Shown here one piece after another: positions 35,360 to 43,980 of a stretch of DNA of 64,000 nt. Numbering within the stretch: the first letter of the stretch is position 1; each line of letters opens with the position of its first letter. This stretch comes from Alphaproteobacteria bacterium (GTDB lineage: Bacteria > Pseudomonadota > Alphaproteobacteria > Caulobacterales > Aquidulcibacteraceae), in assembly GCA_016124655.1 (NCBI GenBank), contig WGNI01000012.1, positions 34,201 through 98,200 of the forward strand, in the 5' to 3' direction. The notes beneath the pieces are model-generated. The model was not told where the DNA came from, made no database searches, and was given only the letters and a program-made list of their open reading frames with translations. The translations under genes were made by a program, and so were the position numbers.

Positions 35360-36509
35360 GCTGGCGGCGTTCGGCGCTGTGGGCGCCGTAGCGTTCGTCC
35401 TGATCGCGTTGGCGCTTCCGGCGACCGCGCAAAACCGCGGGCGCGAGCGCGAGCAGGCCGGGTGGAGCCTGTGCAACGAAACCAGTTACGTGCTCGAAGC
35501 CGCGACGGGGCGGCCGGACGGACGCTCGATCCTGGTGCAGGGCTGGGTGCGGCTGCGGCCGGGCGAGTGCAAGCTGGCGGTGGCCGCGCCGCTGACGCGC
35601 GGCACGCATTATCTGTTTGCGCGCACATCGACCGCGCATCGCGGCGGGCGCCGGCAATGGGGCGGCGACGCGCAATTGTGCGTCGATCCCTCGCGCTCCT
35701 TCACGTTTGACAATCCGCCGCGCTGCGATCCGATGAGCCTGGAATCGCGCGGCTTCCGCCGCGTGCAGATCAACAAGCGCGACAGCTGGCGCACGAGTTT
35801 CGCCGAGGCGGAGCCATACACGCTCTATCGCGCGCGCGCGGCGGGCATTCAGCGCCTGCTCGCGGATGCGGGCTTCGATACGTCGGGCAGCCGCGGCGGC
35901 GTCGATCCGCGCCGCACGGCCGCGGCGATCGCGCAGTTCCGCACCACGGCGCGACTGCAGCAGAACGCCTCCGAAGATCAGATGATCGATGCGCTGGAAA
36001 CCGCGGCGCGTCGGCGCGCCGATCAGGTCGGGCTGACCTTGTGCAATCGCACCAGCGGTCGGGTGTGGACCGCGATCGCACGCCGGCGCGGCGAAGGCTG
36101 GGAAAGCCGCGGCTGGTGGCCGCTCGGACCCGGCGGGTGCGCGCGCACGATCGACGAGCCCCTGGTGCGGGAAGTCTATTACATCCTCGCGACGATGGAG
36201 ACGCCGGAAGGCGAACGCTTCTTGTCCGCGCCGGGCGAACCGTTCTGCGCCAGCCCCGCGCGGTTTGCGATTATCGGGCGCGAGAATTGCGACGGGCGTC
36301 TTTATGACACCTACAATTACGCGCCGATTTCCTCCGGCGGACGTCAGGGCCTGGTGGTGGAGTTCTTGAACCGGGATTTCCTGCCTGTCGGCGAGCGCGG
36401 CCGCTCGCTCTCGGATCGCTTGCCGCGCGATGAGAGCGAAGAGCCGCCGACGCCGCGCGGCGTGCGCCGTCCGCCGCCGCCGGCCAGCGCCGGCAGCGGC
36501 GATACGTAG
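35334..36509 (+). CDS. Exported protein with two DUF1036 domains
   Basis: A 391-residue protein with a signal peptide (residues 1-33, ending ATAQ). Two DUF1036-type modules are seen: residues about 43-140 ([25 protein letters not shown]) and 233-345 ([23 protein letters not shown]), joined by a helical segment that looks like a peptidoglycan-binding-type linker ([16 protein letters not shown]). Paired Cys in each module probably form disulfides. The C-terminal tail is Pro/Arg-rich. DUF1036 proteins have no proven role. The start lies inside the end of argB, so the genes are likely co-transcribed. Confidence 0.8.
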   Translation: MARARLFNRLAAFGAVGAVAFVLIALALPATAQNRGREREQAGWSLCNETSYVLEAATGRPDGRSILVQGWVRLRPGECKLAVAAPLTRGTHYLFARTSTAHRGGRRQWGGDAQLCVDPSRSFTFDNPPRCDPMSLESRGFRRVQINKRDSWRTSFAEAEPYTLYRARAAGIQRLLADAGFDTSGSRGGVDPRRTAAAIAQFRTTARLQQNASEDQMIDALETAARRRADQVGLTLCNRTSGRVWTAIARRRGEGWESRGWWPLGPGGCARTIDEPLVREVYYILATMETPEGERFLSAPGEPFCASPARFAIIGRENCDGRLYDTYNYAPISSGGRQGLVVEFLNRDFLPVGERGRSLSDRLPRDESEEPPTPRGVRRPPPPASAGSGDT

Positions 36510-36515
36510 GCGCGC

Positions 36516-37202
36516 ATGTCCAACAGCTTGTCCGTGGTTGAGCCGAAATCCCTGGCGCATGTGCGCCACTGGGTGTTCGATCTCGACAATACGCTCCATC
36601 CCGCCGACGCGACGTTGTGGGACGCGGTCGGCGCGCGCATGACCGATTATGTCGCGCGGCTGACGGGTTTGCCGCATGCGGAAGCCGAAGCGCTGCAGGA
36701 GCGCTATCTGCTCGATTACGGCGCGACCGTTGTCGGCCTGGTGCAGCATCACGACGCGGATGCGACCGACTTCATGGATTACGTGCACGACGTGCCGATG
36801 CTGGAGCTTGACGCCAATCCCGGCCTGCGCGCTGCGATCGGGTCCCTGCCCGGAAAGTCGTACGTGTTCACCAATGGCGGCAAGGATTACGCCGCGCGGC
36901 TGTTGCGGCGGCTCGATCTGCTGGACCTGTTCGACGCGGTGTTCGATCTGCAGACTGCGGGCTTCGCGGCAAAGCCGCACGACCGCGCGTTCACGCGTTT
37001 TCTGGAGATGACCGGCGTCGACGCCGCGCGGGCGGCGATGTTTGAGGATACGCCGCGCAATCTCGAAGCGGCGGCGCGGTTCGGTTTTTCCACGGTGCTC
37101 GTGCGCCACGCCGAAGGCGGCGATCACCGCGTTTCGCCGCGCCTGCCTTATGTCGATTTCGAGACGTGGGATTTGGAGGCGTTTCTGCGCGGCGCAGCGT
37201 GA
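36516..37202 (+). CDS. HAD hydrolase, pyrimidine 5'-nucleotidase-like
   Basis: A 228-residue HAD-superfamily phosphatase. Seen: motif I VFDLDNTLHP with the nucleophilic Asp, motif II VFTNGG, the Lys region AAKPHDRAF and motif III FEDTPRNLEAA. The DLDNTLHP start is typical of the SDT1/pyrimidine 5'-nucleotidase branch. It follows the DUF1036 gene by 6 bases and ends 6 bases before the stop of the convergent TIR-Roc-COR-TIR gene. Substrate not proven. Confidence 0.87.
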   Translation: MSNSLSVVEPKSLAHVRHWVFDLDNTLHPADATLWDAVGARMTDYVARLTGLPHAEAEALQERYLLDYGATVVGLVQHHDADATDFMDYVHDVPMLELDANPGLRAAIGSLPGKSYVFTNGGKDYAARLLRRLDLLDLFDAVFDLQTAGFAAKPHDRAFTRFLEMTGVDAARAAMFEDTPRNLEAAARFGFSTVLVRHAEGGDHRVSPRLPYVDFETWDLEAFLRGAA

Positions 37203-37208
37203 GGCGCT

Positions 37209-39533
37209 TCACGAGCGCGCGGTGATGAACGACAGAAGCTGCGCGTAGCGCTGGGATTCGCTTAAGCGCACCCATTGAATGTCGCTGAACACCACCGGAA
37301 TGTCGTCCAGGTCGATATCGTCGATAATCAGCGGCGCCAGTTGGGTGTCGGTCATCTTGCGAATGATGCGATTGAGGATCGCGGTGTATTCGATTCGGCA
37401 CCAGCCCGACTGCACCTGATTGCGGCTGATGCAGGGCATGACGAAGCGGCTCTTTCGCAGGCCCAGCTCGATCTTCATCGAAATCGCGTCGCCGGGATCA
37501 ATTTGCTCTACATCCCACCAGACATCGAGATTGCGCTCGCGGAGATCGCCGACGACGCGGCTGACGGTGGCGGTGTCGCGTTGCGAGTACGACACGAACA
37601 CATCCCAGCCGGGACTCTTCTGGACTGCGTCGATGCCGCTCAACAAGGCGTCGAGCGGCACAGCCTCAATGGAGCGCTCGCAATCGACATCGGTGCGGCC
37701 CTTGTGGCGGCGCTGTTGCAGATAGTCATAGCGATAATAGTGCGGCTCCGGCGCGCCGGCGCACTGCGAACACACGCATGGCACGAGTTCGCGATACAGA
37801 AGCGGCGTTGGATTGGCGCTGACCTGCAGGATCGCGTTGCGCACAACGGGGAAATAATCGGCGCGCCCCGGACCCGTGACATTGACCGTCACCGCGCGGC
37901 TCTTGCGATCGGCGCGGATCAAGGCTTGCGCGCTGGATGCTTCGTGACGCAGGACGCAGCCGTCGCGCCACGCGCCGCCAGGCGCCAGGTCATAGTTCAA
38001 GCGCACCATCGTGCGCGGAAACACCGAGGTGGGCATGAATTCATAGGCGACGCGATGGCGAATGCCGTCGCTGAGATTGAAGCCATGCTCGGGCTCTTCG
38101 GCAGGCAGGAGGTCCGGCGCGAGATAGCGGCCATCATCTAAGGGAAAGCAGAGATCAAAGCGGCGCATGATTTCGATGAGATAATCATGGCGTGCGCGGG
38201 GAAAGCGCTTTCGGTCGAGGATGTGGGCGAGATCGTTGCGATGAAACGCTCCGCCCTGGCCGCGCAGCCGAGCGGATGTCACGATGGCGTAGACGCCTTG
38301 GGTTACCCAGGACGGATTGAGCACTTTGGTTTCGCGCAGCACTGGCGCGTCGAAATGCACGATCACGCCGAGATCGCTGAGATAGGTCGCCACGCTTTCG
38401 ACTTCGTCGGGGTCGTCGACGCCCGCCTCGGCGCAGGTCGATTCAAATCGATCGAAGCTGATGAAGTCCTCGCGGATCGATTCCATGCGGCGTTTGATCT
38501 TGAACCAGGGCTCCGGCAGATCGCGGCTCAAGTGCTCGATTTCCATGGCCCGCGATTGCAGGCTGGACAATGTGGGTTCGACGCCCTCTCCCGTCTTGCA
38601 CGAGACGCGATAAAAGCCCGCGATCGCTGGATACTTCGACTGCAGATGATTGCGGTTCAGGTCAAAGAACGGATTCTCGTCGATCTTGTTCATCACCACG
38701 AGCACGCGGGAGGCGCCGCCGAATGTCTTGATCATGTCGAGCCAGTATTCGGGATCCTCCTCGCGTCGGCCGTCGAGCACCAGGACATAGAGACTGCGCT
38801 CGGTGAGAAAGAATTGGTGGGTGGAGTGCATGATCTCCTGGCCGCCGAAATCCCACACATTGAGGCGCAGATCGCCGTCGGGCGTTTTGCAATCGACGCG
38901 GCCGATCTCTACGCCCTGGGTTTGCGGCTCATTCGGCGCGAAGGGGCGCTCGAAGGCTTGGCTCAAACCCTTGCGCCCCCAGGCGGCGAAGATGTGCCGG
39001 GCCAGCGACGTCTTTCCCGCGCCGCCATTGCCGACGAGCAGCACCTTGCCTTCGCGGACGCGCCGCACGGGCGTCGACTTGACGCGCTCGCCATAGGCGT
39101 CGCGCACATTGGCGCGGCGATTGGCGACGATCGCCGCGCGCTCGCCGCCGACGATATGGAGCACGCTGTCGATCAAGGTTCGCGCGCGCGGGTCCTGCGG
39201 ATCGCCGTTCCAATCCGACAGCTCGATGCCCTGCAACCTGCGAAACCCGATCGGCATCTGCACCGCATCGATGAACACGGGAACGACGCGGGAACTTTCC
39301 AAAGCGAACCGGGCCTCGTCCAGAACCCAGCGCGATTCCACGGATCGCTTCGACCAAACGACCAAAACGCATTGCGCGCGCTCCAGCTCATCTTGGATGC
39401 GGCGCGAATAGGCTTCGCCCGCCAGCAATTCGTCATCGAACCAGACCGTGACGCCGCGCATCTCAAGAGCCTGCGCGATGCGCCCCACACGCTCGCGATC
39501 CTCGCGCGCATAGCTGATGAAGACGTCGGCCAT
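37209..39533 (-). CDS. TIR-Roc-COR-TIR multidomain GTPase (Roco family)
   Basis: A 774-residue protein. Domains in order: TIR-1 (1-125; VFISYAREDRERV, Glu73 in LDEARFA); a Ras-like Roc GTPase (160-335; P-loop GNGGAGKTS 168-176, switch II WDFGGQE 227-233, NKID 282-285); COR (about 345-500, GVIVHFDAPVLRETKVLNP); a region with CVCSQC (586-591); and TIR-2 (642-774; WDVFVSYSQRDTA, putative catalytic Glu715 in WCRIEYTA). No leucine-rich repeats or kinase. Roco proteins are GTP-controlled dimers and TIR domains often consume NAD+, so a GTP-gated, perhaps defensive, NADase is inferred. Start ATG 39533 has GGGGGAGGG upstream. TIR-1 is paralogous to the 15902-17446 TIR. No signal or membrane span. Confidence 0.88.
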   Translation of the reverse strand: MADVFISYAREDRERVGRIAQALEMRGVTVWFDDELLAGEAYSRRIQDELERAQCVLVVWSKRSVESRWVLDEARFALESSRVVPVFIDAVQMPIGFRRLQGIELSDWNGDPQDPRARTLIDSVLHIVGGERAAIVANRRANVRDAYGERVKSTPVRRVREGKVLLVGNGGAGKTSLARHIFAAWGRKGLSQAFERPFAPNEPQTQGVEIGRVDCKTPDGDLRLNVWDFGGQEIMHSTHQFFLTERSLYVLVLDGRREEDPEYWLDMIKTFGGASRVLVVMNKIDENPFFDLNRNHLQSKYPAIAGFYRVSCKTGEGVEPTLSSLQSRAMEIEHLSRDLPEPWFKIKRRMESIREDFISFDRFESTCAEAGVDDPDEVESVATYLSDLGVIVHFDAPVLRETKVLNPSWVTQGVYAIVTSARLRGQGGAFHRNDLAHILDRKRFPRARHDYLIEIMRRFDLCFPLDDGRYLAPDLLPAEEPEHGFNLSDGIRHRVAYEFMPTSVFPRTMVRLNYDLAPGGAWRDGCVLRHEASSAQALIRADRKSRAVTVNVTGPGRADYFPVVRNAILQVSANPTPLLYRELVPCVCSQCAGAPEPHYYRYDYLQQRRHKGRTDVDCERSIEAVPLDALLSGIDAVQKSPGWDVFVSYSQRDTATVSRVVGDLRERNLDVWWDVEQIDPGDAISMKIELGLRKSRFVMPCISRNQVQSGWCRIEYTAILNRIIRKMTDTQLAPLIIDDIDLDDIPVVFSDIQWVRLSESQRYAQLLSFITARS

Positions 39534-39663
39534 GGCTGCGGCCCTCCCCCGGCTCTGGCGGGGCCATGGTAAAACCTGCCGTGGGCGACGCAAGGCGGCG
39601 GCATTGACCTTCCCGCGCGGTTCGCCCAACACCGGCGCGACCGTTTGAGGGGATTTGAGCCTG

Positions 39664-40500
39664 ATGTCCGCCGCCGAACTTGAAACCGTCATCGACGCGC
39701 TGTGGGAACGGCGCGGCGAGCTTTCTCCGCAAACGGCCGGCGCCGATCGCGAGGCGATCGAGGCGGCGGTGTGGGCGCTCGACCGCGGCGAAACGCGGGT
39801 CGCGGAGCGCGCGCCGGACGGGGCCTGGATGACGCGGCAATGGCTGAAGAAAGCGGTGCTGCTTTCGTTTCGCATCTGGCCCAACAAAATCCTTCAGGCC
39901 GGGGCGCACGCGGGCGCCGATTGGGGGCCGAGCTTCGATAAAATCCCGCTGAAGACGGCGCGGTGGGATGAAGCGCGCTTTGCCGAAGCGGGTTTCCGCA
40001 TGGTGCCCGGCGCGATCGTGCGGCGCGGCGCGCATATCGGCAAAAACGTCGTGCTGATGCCGAGCTTCGTGAATATCGGCGCGTTCGTCGATGAGGGCAC
40101 AATGGTGGATACGTGGGCGACGGTTGGATCTTGCGCGCAGATCGGCAAGAACGTGCACATCAGCGGCGGCGCGGGGATCGGCGGCGTGTTGGAGCCGCTG
40201 CAGGCCAATCCCACCATCATCGAAGACGGCTGCTTCATCGGCGCGCGCTCGGAAGTCGCGGAAGGCGTGATCGTGCGCGAAGGCGCGGTGCTGGCGATGG
40301 GCGTGTTTCTTTCCGCGTCGACGAAAATTGTCGACCGCGAGACCGGCGAAATCTTTCGTGGCGAAGTTCCGCCCTATTCCGTTGTCGTGCCGGGCACGCT
40401 GGGCGGAGGATCGCCGGCGCTGGCGTGCGCGGTGATCGTGAAACGCGTGGATGCGCAGACGCGGTCGAAGACTTCGATCAACGAGTTGTTGCGCGACTGA
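39664..40500 (+). CDS. dapD: Tetrahydrodipicolinate N-succinyltransferase
   Basis: A 278-residue left-handed beta-helix acyltransferase that uses succinyl-CoA in the lysine and diaminopimelate pathway. Seen: [10 protein letters not shown], hexapeptide-repeat turns ([40 protein letters not shown]), and the conserved C-terminal [16 protein letters not shown] prefer ATG 39664 with GAGGGG 11 bases upstream over TTG 39655. dapE, the next pathway step but one, lies 1.8 kb away at 42319 on the same strand. Confidence 0.95.
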   Translation: MSAAELETVIDALWERRGELSPQTAGADREAIEAAVWALDRGETRVAERAPDGAWMTRQWLKKAVLLSFRIWPNKILQAGAHAGADWGPSFDKIPLKTARWDEARFAEAGFRMVPGAIVRRGAHIGKNVVLMPSFVNIGAFVDEGTMVDTWATVGSCAQIGKNVHISGGAGIGGVLEPLQANPTIIEDGCFIGARSEVAEGVIVREGAVLAMGVFLSASTKIVDRETGEIFRGEVPPYSVVVPGTLGGGSPALACAVIVKRVDAQTRSKTSINELLRD

Positions 40501-41665
40501 ACGCTTCTGCGTTCGACAAGCGCCGCCACATCGCCTCCAATGGGCCGTAGGCGAAGGCTTTCAGCCACAGCGGCGACCAGATCAGCTGCGCGATCCACAC
40601 GGCTGCGACGATCGCCATCAGGCCTGCGCGATCGATGTGCCCATACAAACCGAAGCCGCGACCGCCCCACAACAGCGTCGTCATGATCAGGCTTTGTGCG
40701 ATGTAATTGGTGAAGGCCATGCGCCCGACCGCGCGCAGCGCAGATAAAGCCGCGCGCTGCGCCAGGAGTACAAGCCCTGCGGCGTAGCCGAGCGAAACCA
40801 CGGGCGCGAGCGTCGCGTTCACGCTCATGCCCTGGGCGTACATGTAGAGAAACGGAAAGCCGCGGCGCGCGTTCTCCAGCGCCTGCGCGGCGATCAGCGC
40901 GAGCGCTGCGGCGGCGAGCGCGATGCATGCCGCATAGAGCGGTCTTGGCCAGCGCGCCTCGAAGAAGCCGGACTTGAACAGCGCCAAACCCAGCATCATC
41001 AGGCCGATGGTGCGCGGCGCGGTCAGCGGCACGCCCAGGGTTGCGAATTCCAGCCAGGAGTCAAAGTTCGCGCGCGCAGCCGATCCCAGCGTTCCGCCAT
41101 AGGCGGCGGCGAGCGCGCGCAACTCCTCCGCGCTTGGCGCCCAGATCGCTTCCCGCAGGTCCGCAAGGTCGCCGCCTTGCACGCTTTGCAGCGCCAGGCC
41201 CTGCAACATCGAGAACGCCGCGGAGGCAGCGACCAAGGCCGCGCCGGAAACACCCAGCGTCAAGGCCGGCAAGCCGCGGAGCAGATACAGAACGATCCCA
41301 CACACCGCGTAGAGCAGCAGGACATCGCCGGACCAGATCAGCGCGCCGTGCAGCGCGCCAAACGCCGCCAGCCAAAACAGGCGCCGGCGCAACACCGCGC
41401 CGCCGCCCTCTCCGACCAGAAACACGCTGACCCCGAACAGCATCGAGAACAGCGCGATGAACTTGCCTTCAAAGAAGACGTGCGGGATCGCCCAGGCCCA
41501 AAGGTCGGGACCTGCGACGTCGAGCGGCGGCAGTGTGGGGTTCAGCGCGTGGCGCCAGGAGCCGGCAAAATACGCAGCGTTCACTGGCAGAATTCCCAGA
41601 ACCGCGACGCCGCGGATGACGTCGAGCGCCGCGATCCGGCCGTCGCGGTCTTCCCGCTCAGCCAA
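40478..41665 (-). CDS. DUF418 (YeiB-like) membrane protein
   Basis: A 395-residue inner-membrane protein with about ten hydrophobic spans. Seen: the family start [27 protein letters not shown], and the C-terminal conserved [18 protein letters not shown]. Function unproven; DUF418 proteins are related to acyltransferase-type membrane enzymes. No ATG fits: the most likely start is TTG 41665, which overlaps the stop of the cupin gene (TTGGCTGA) and has AAGGA about 11 bases upstream. The 3' end overlaps that of dapD by 23 bases. Confidence 0.82.
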   Translation of the reverse strand: MAEREDRDGRIAALDVIRGVAVLGILPVNAAYFAGSWRHALNPTLPPLDVAGPDLWAWAIPHVFFEGKFIALFSMLFGVSVFLVGEGGGAVLRRRLFWLAAFGALHGALIWSGDVLLLYAVCGIVLYLLRGLPALTLGVSGAALVAASAAFSMLQGLALQSVQGGDLADLREAIWAPSAEELRALAAAYGGTLGSAARANFDSWLEFATLGVPLTAPRTIGLMMLGLALFKSGFFEARWPRPLYAACIALAAAALALIAAQALENARRGFPFLYMYAQGMSVNATLAPVVSLGYAAGLVLLAQRAALSALRAVGRMAFTNYIAQSLIMTTLLWGGRGFGLYGHIDRAGLMAIVAAVWIAQLIWSPLWLKAFAYGPLEAMWRRLSNAEAFSRATTR

Positions 41666-42125
41666 TCGGGGTTCCGTCCTTGCGGGTTTTCGCGTTGGGG
41701 CCGGAATAGCGCTTGGGCCCAAAGGCCATGTCGATATCGGAATACTCGCCCCAATCGGCGTCGTCGCGATTGGAGACGACGAGGAACACCAGGTCGCCGG
41801 GCCCGTCATTGCGCATCATGTGGCCGTCGCGCACGCCAGCGGGAAACCCCGCGCAGTCGCCGGGGCCGATGCGGGTCTCTCCGGCATCCAGGACGAGCGC
41901 GGCCTCGCCCTCCAGGATGTAGACGAACTCGTCCTCCAGCGCGTGCCAATGGCGCTGCGAGGACCAGGCGCCGGCCGGAACGCGCACCAGATTGACGCCG
42001 ATCTTGGTTAATCCAGCCGCGTCGCCGAGCTTTTTCCAGCTGCGGTCGCGGCACGGCGCGTCATACGGCGCGGGATAGCCGGAGCCGCGGCCTTCCGGCG
42101 CGGCGTCGATGTCGATTTTCGCCAT
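41658..42125 (-). CDS. Cupin domain protein
   Basis: A 155-residue single-domain cupin. Seen: the first motif around HWHALEDEFVYILEGEAALV (two His and Glu as metal ligands), and the second around GPGDCAGFPAGVRDGHMMRN with its His. Such small cupins bind a metal and act as isomerases, dioxygenases or sensors. The ATG at 42125 has AAAGGAG 7 bases upstream. It overlaps the DUF418 gene, so both are probably one transcript. Confidence 0.85.
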   Translation of the reverse strand: MAKIDIDAAPEGRGSGYPAPYDAPCRDRSWKKLGDAAGLTKIGVNLVRVPAGAWSSQRHWHALEDEFVYILEGEAALVLDAGETRIGPGDCAGFPAGVRDGHMMRNDGPGDLVFLVVSNRDDADWGEYSDIDMAFGPKRYSGPNAKTRKDGTPIG

Positions 42126-42318
42126 GTTGTGACTCCTTTCGGCTTTCGACATGGCCCTCAAGTGTGGCTAGATAGGCGCGTGGGGATGAGCGGGGCGCGC
42201 CTGCGTGGGTGCATGACTCTTTGGCGGAGACTCCGCGCCTTGTCGCGCGGGATTTCGCGCCGCGAGGGCTCGTCCGCATCGGCTGCGCAGCGCGACGGGC
42301 TGGCGTACGGAGGCATGC

Positions 42319-43524
42319 GTGAAAGTCGATCCCGTTGAGCTCGCCCAAGCGCTGATCCGCCAGCCCAGCGTCACCCCCGACGCCGGCGCCGCGCTGGACG
42401 TCTATGAGCGCGCGCTCAAGCAGCTCGGCTTTCAATCCGAACGGATCAAGTTCGGCGATGTCGACAATCTCTATGCACGCCTGGGCGAGGACGCGCCGAA
42501 TTTCTGTTTCGCGGGCCACATGGATGTGGTGCCGGTCGGCGACGCAGCCGCCTGGACGGTCGATCCGTTTGGCGCCGTGGTGCGCGACGGCTGGCTCTAT
42601 GGCCGGGGCGCAGCGGACATGAAGGCCGCGCTGGCGGCGATGGTGTCGGCGGTATCTGGCTATCTCGAGGCGCATGGCCGGCCGGCCGGCTCGATCAGCT
42701 TCCTGATCACCTGCGACGAGGAAGGCCCTGCGCTCGACGGCACGCGCCGCGTGCTTCAGGCGCTCAAGGCCGCCGGCGAAACCATCGATCATTGTCTTGT
42801 GGGCGAGCCGACCAGCGTGTCCCAGGTCGGCGACACGATCAAGAACGGGCGGCGCGGCAGCCTGAACGCCGTGATCACGTCGGTCGGCGTGCAAGGGCAC
42901 GTGGCCTATCCTGATCGCGCGGCCAATCCGCTCGATCCGCTTCTGGAATTCCTGAACGCGGCGCGCACGCGCCCGCTCGATCAGGGCTCGCCGGGCTTTG
43001 AGCCCTCGCGGCTCGTGATCACGACCGTCGATGTCGACAATACCGCGCACAACGTGATCCCCGCGCGCGCGGAAGCGAAGCTGAACATTCGCTTCAACAC
43101 CAACCATTCCGGCGCGATGCTGCTGGCGTGGCTGTCGGAATTGTGCGTGTCGACGGAGGGCAAGTATCCGGGCACCGATCTGCAATTGACAGCGCGCGCG
43201 TCGGGCGAGCCGTTCTACACGCAGCCGGGAGCATTCACCGATCTTCTGGCGATGGCGGTGCGTGACGCGGTGGGCGGCGCGCCGAATCTCTCCACGTCGG
43301 GCGGCACATCGGACGCGCGCTTCTTCAAGGATTATTGCCAGGTCGCCGAACTCGGCCTGCAGAACGAGACCGCGCATTCGGTCGATGAGCGCGTGCGCGT
43401 TGAAGATGTGCGGGCGCTGGCGTCGATCTATGAAAAGGCGCTGATGCGGTATTTCCACGTGCAGTCGCGGCCCGCCACGCTAACGACGCATGCAGCAGCC
43501 GCAACGCCGGTCGCGGCGCAGTAG
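42319..43524 (+). CDS. dapE: Succinyl-diaminopimelate desuccinylase
   Basis: A 401-residue M20-type zinc enzyme that makes L,L-diaminopimelate. Seen: AGHMDVVPVGD with the first zinc His and Asp, GRGAADMKAA with the bridging Asp, CDEEGPALDGT with the catalytic Glu-Glu, VGEPTSV, and HVAYPDRAANP in the lid domain. About 25 residues longer than E. coli DapE, mostly an Ala/Thr-rich C-terminal tail. GGAGG lies 5 bases before the GTG start. Confidence 0.94.
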   Translation: MKVDPVELAQALIRQPSVTPDAGAALDVYERALKQLGFQSERIKFGDVDNLYARLGEDAPNFCFAGHMDVVPVGDAAAWTVDPFGAVVRDGWLYGRGAADMKAALAAMVSAVSGYLEAHGRPAGSISFLITCDEEGPALDGTRRVLQALKAAGETIDHCLVGEPTSVSQVGDTIKNGRRGSLNAVITSVGVQGHVAYPDRAANPLDPLLEFLNAARTRPLDQGSPGFEPSRLVITTVDVDNTAHNVIPARAEAKLNIRFNTNHSGAMLLAWLSELCVSTEGKYPGTDLQLTARASGEPFYTQPGAFTDLLAMAVRDAVGGAPNLSTSGGTSDARFFKDYCQVAELGLQNETAHSVDERVRVEDVRALASIYEKALMRYFHVQSRPATLTTHAAAATPVAAQ

Positions 43525-43579
43525 ATTTGTTTTCGACAAGTCTGAACTGCGCGGAAGCGAGCATCCGCGCTCCGCCCCT

Positions 43580-43695
43580 GTCATCCCGGCCGAGCCCCGG
43601 ACTTGATCCGGGGGAGAGCCGGGACCGCGTGCAAGCGCGCACTATTCTGCACAAGGTCCCGGATCGCTTCGCTGACGCTCAGCGTCCGGGATGAC
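43580..43695. repeat. Dispersed palindromic repeat bounded by GTCATCCCGG
   Basis: The 116-bp unit starts GTCATCCCGG (43580-43589) and ends with the exact reverse complement CCGGGATGAC (43686-43695). Inside are CCCGGACTTGATCCGGG and CGCTTCGCTGACGCTCAGCG. This outer pair is a known type of intergenic repeat in alphaproteobacteria. Confidence 0.8.
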
Positions 43696-43721
43696 AAAGC
43701 ACAACTCACGTCTGGCGCTCG

Positions 43722-43911
43722 GCCCTGGCGAACGCCAGGGCTCAGTTCTGCAGCCGCTCCTGGTCATGGGCCCTGGCTTGCGCCAGGGCCGAGCCCAACC
43801 GTTGCGCTCAAACTCTTCCCATCGCCGTAGATTCGCGGCACGCGAAAACCGGCGTCCATAATAGTGGCGTGGAACGGCAAGCGCTCGGCCCTGGCGTTCG
43901 CCAGGGCCGAG
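43722..43911. repeat. Three copies of a GGCCCTGGC hairpin
   Basis: Copies: 43722-43741 (9-bp arms, 2-base loop), 43769-43790 (9-bp arms, loop TTGC) and 43884-43911 (exact 13-bp arms CTCGGCCCTGGCG, 2-base loop). All share GCCCTGGC / GCCAGGGC. No T-runs follow. Placed between two convergent genes. Confidence 0.78.
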
Positions 43912-43980
43912 CCTCCTCTTTCGACTCTATCCCAACCAACGCCCGCCGAAGCCTCGGCGCCGGCGGCGAACGCGTGCGCG

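Larger units (their letters stand above)
43525..43980. other. 456-base convergent intergenic region filled with repeats
   Basis: No gene is supported here. The stretch lies between the ends of dapE and the coiled-coil membrane gene and contains a palindromic dispersed repeat (43580-43695) and three copies of a GC hairpin (43722-43911). It may act as a two-way transcription stop. Confidence 0.8.

Noticed and set aside
43580..43911. CRISPR array
   Set aside because: The repeats are hairpins of differing spacing (about 47 and 115 bases) with no uniform spacers and no cas genes.
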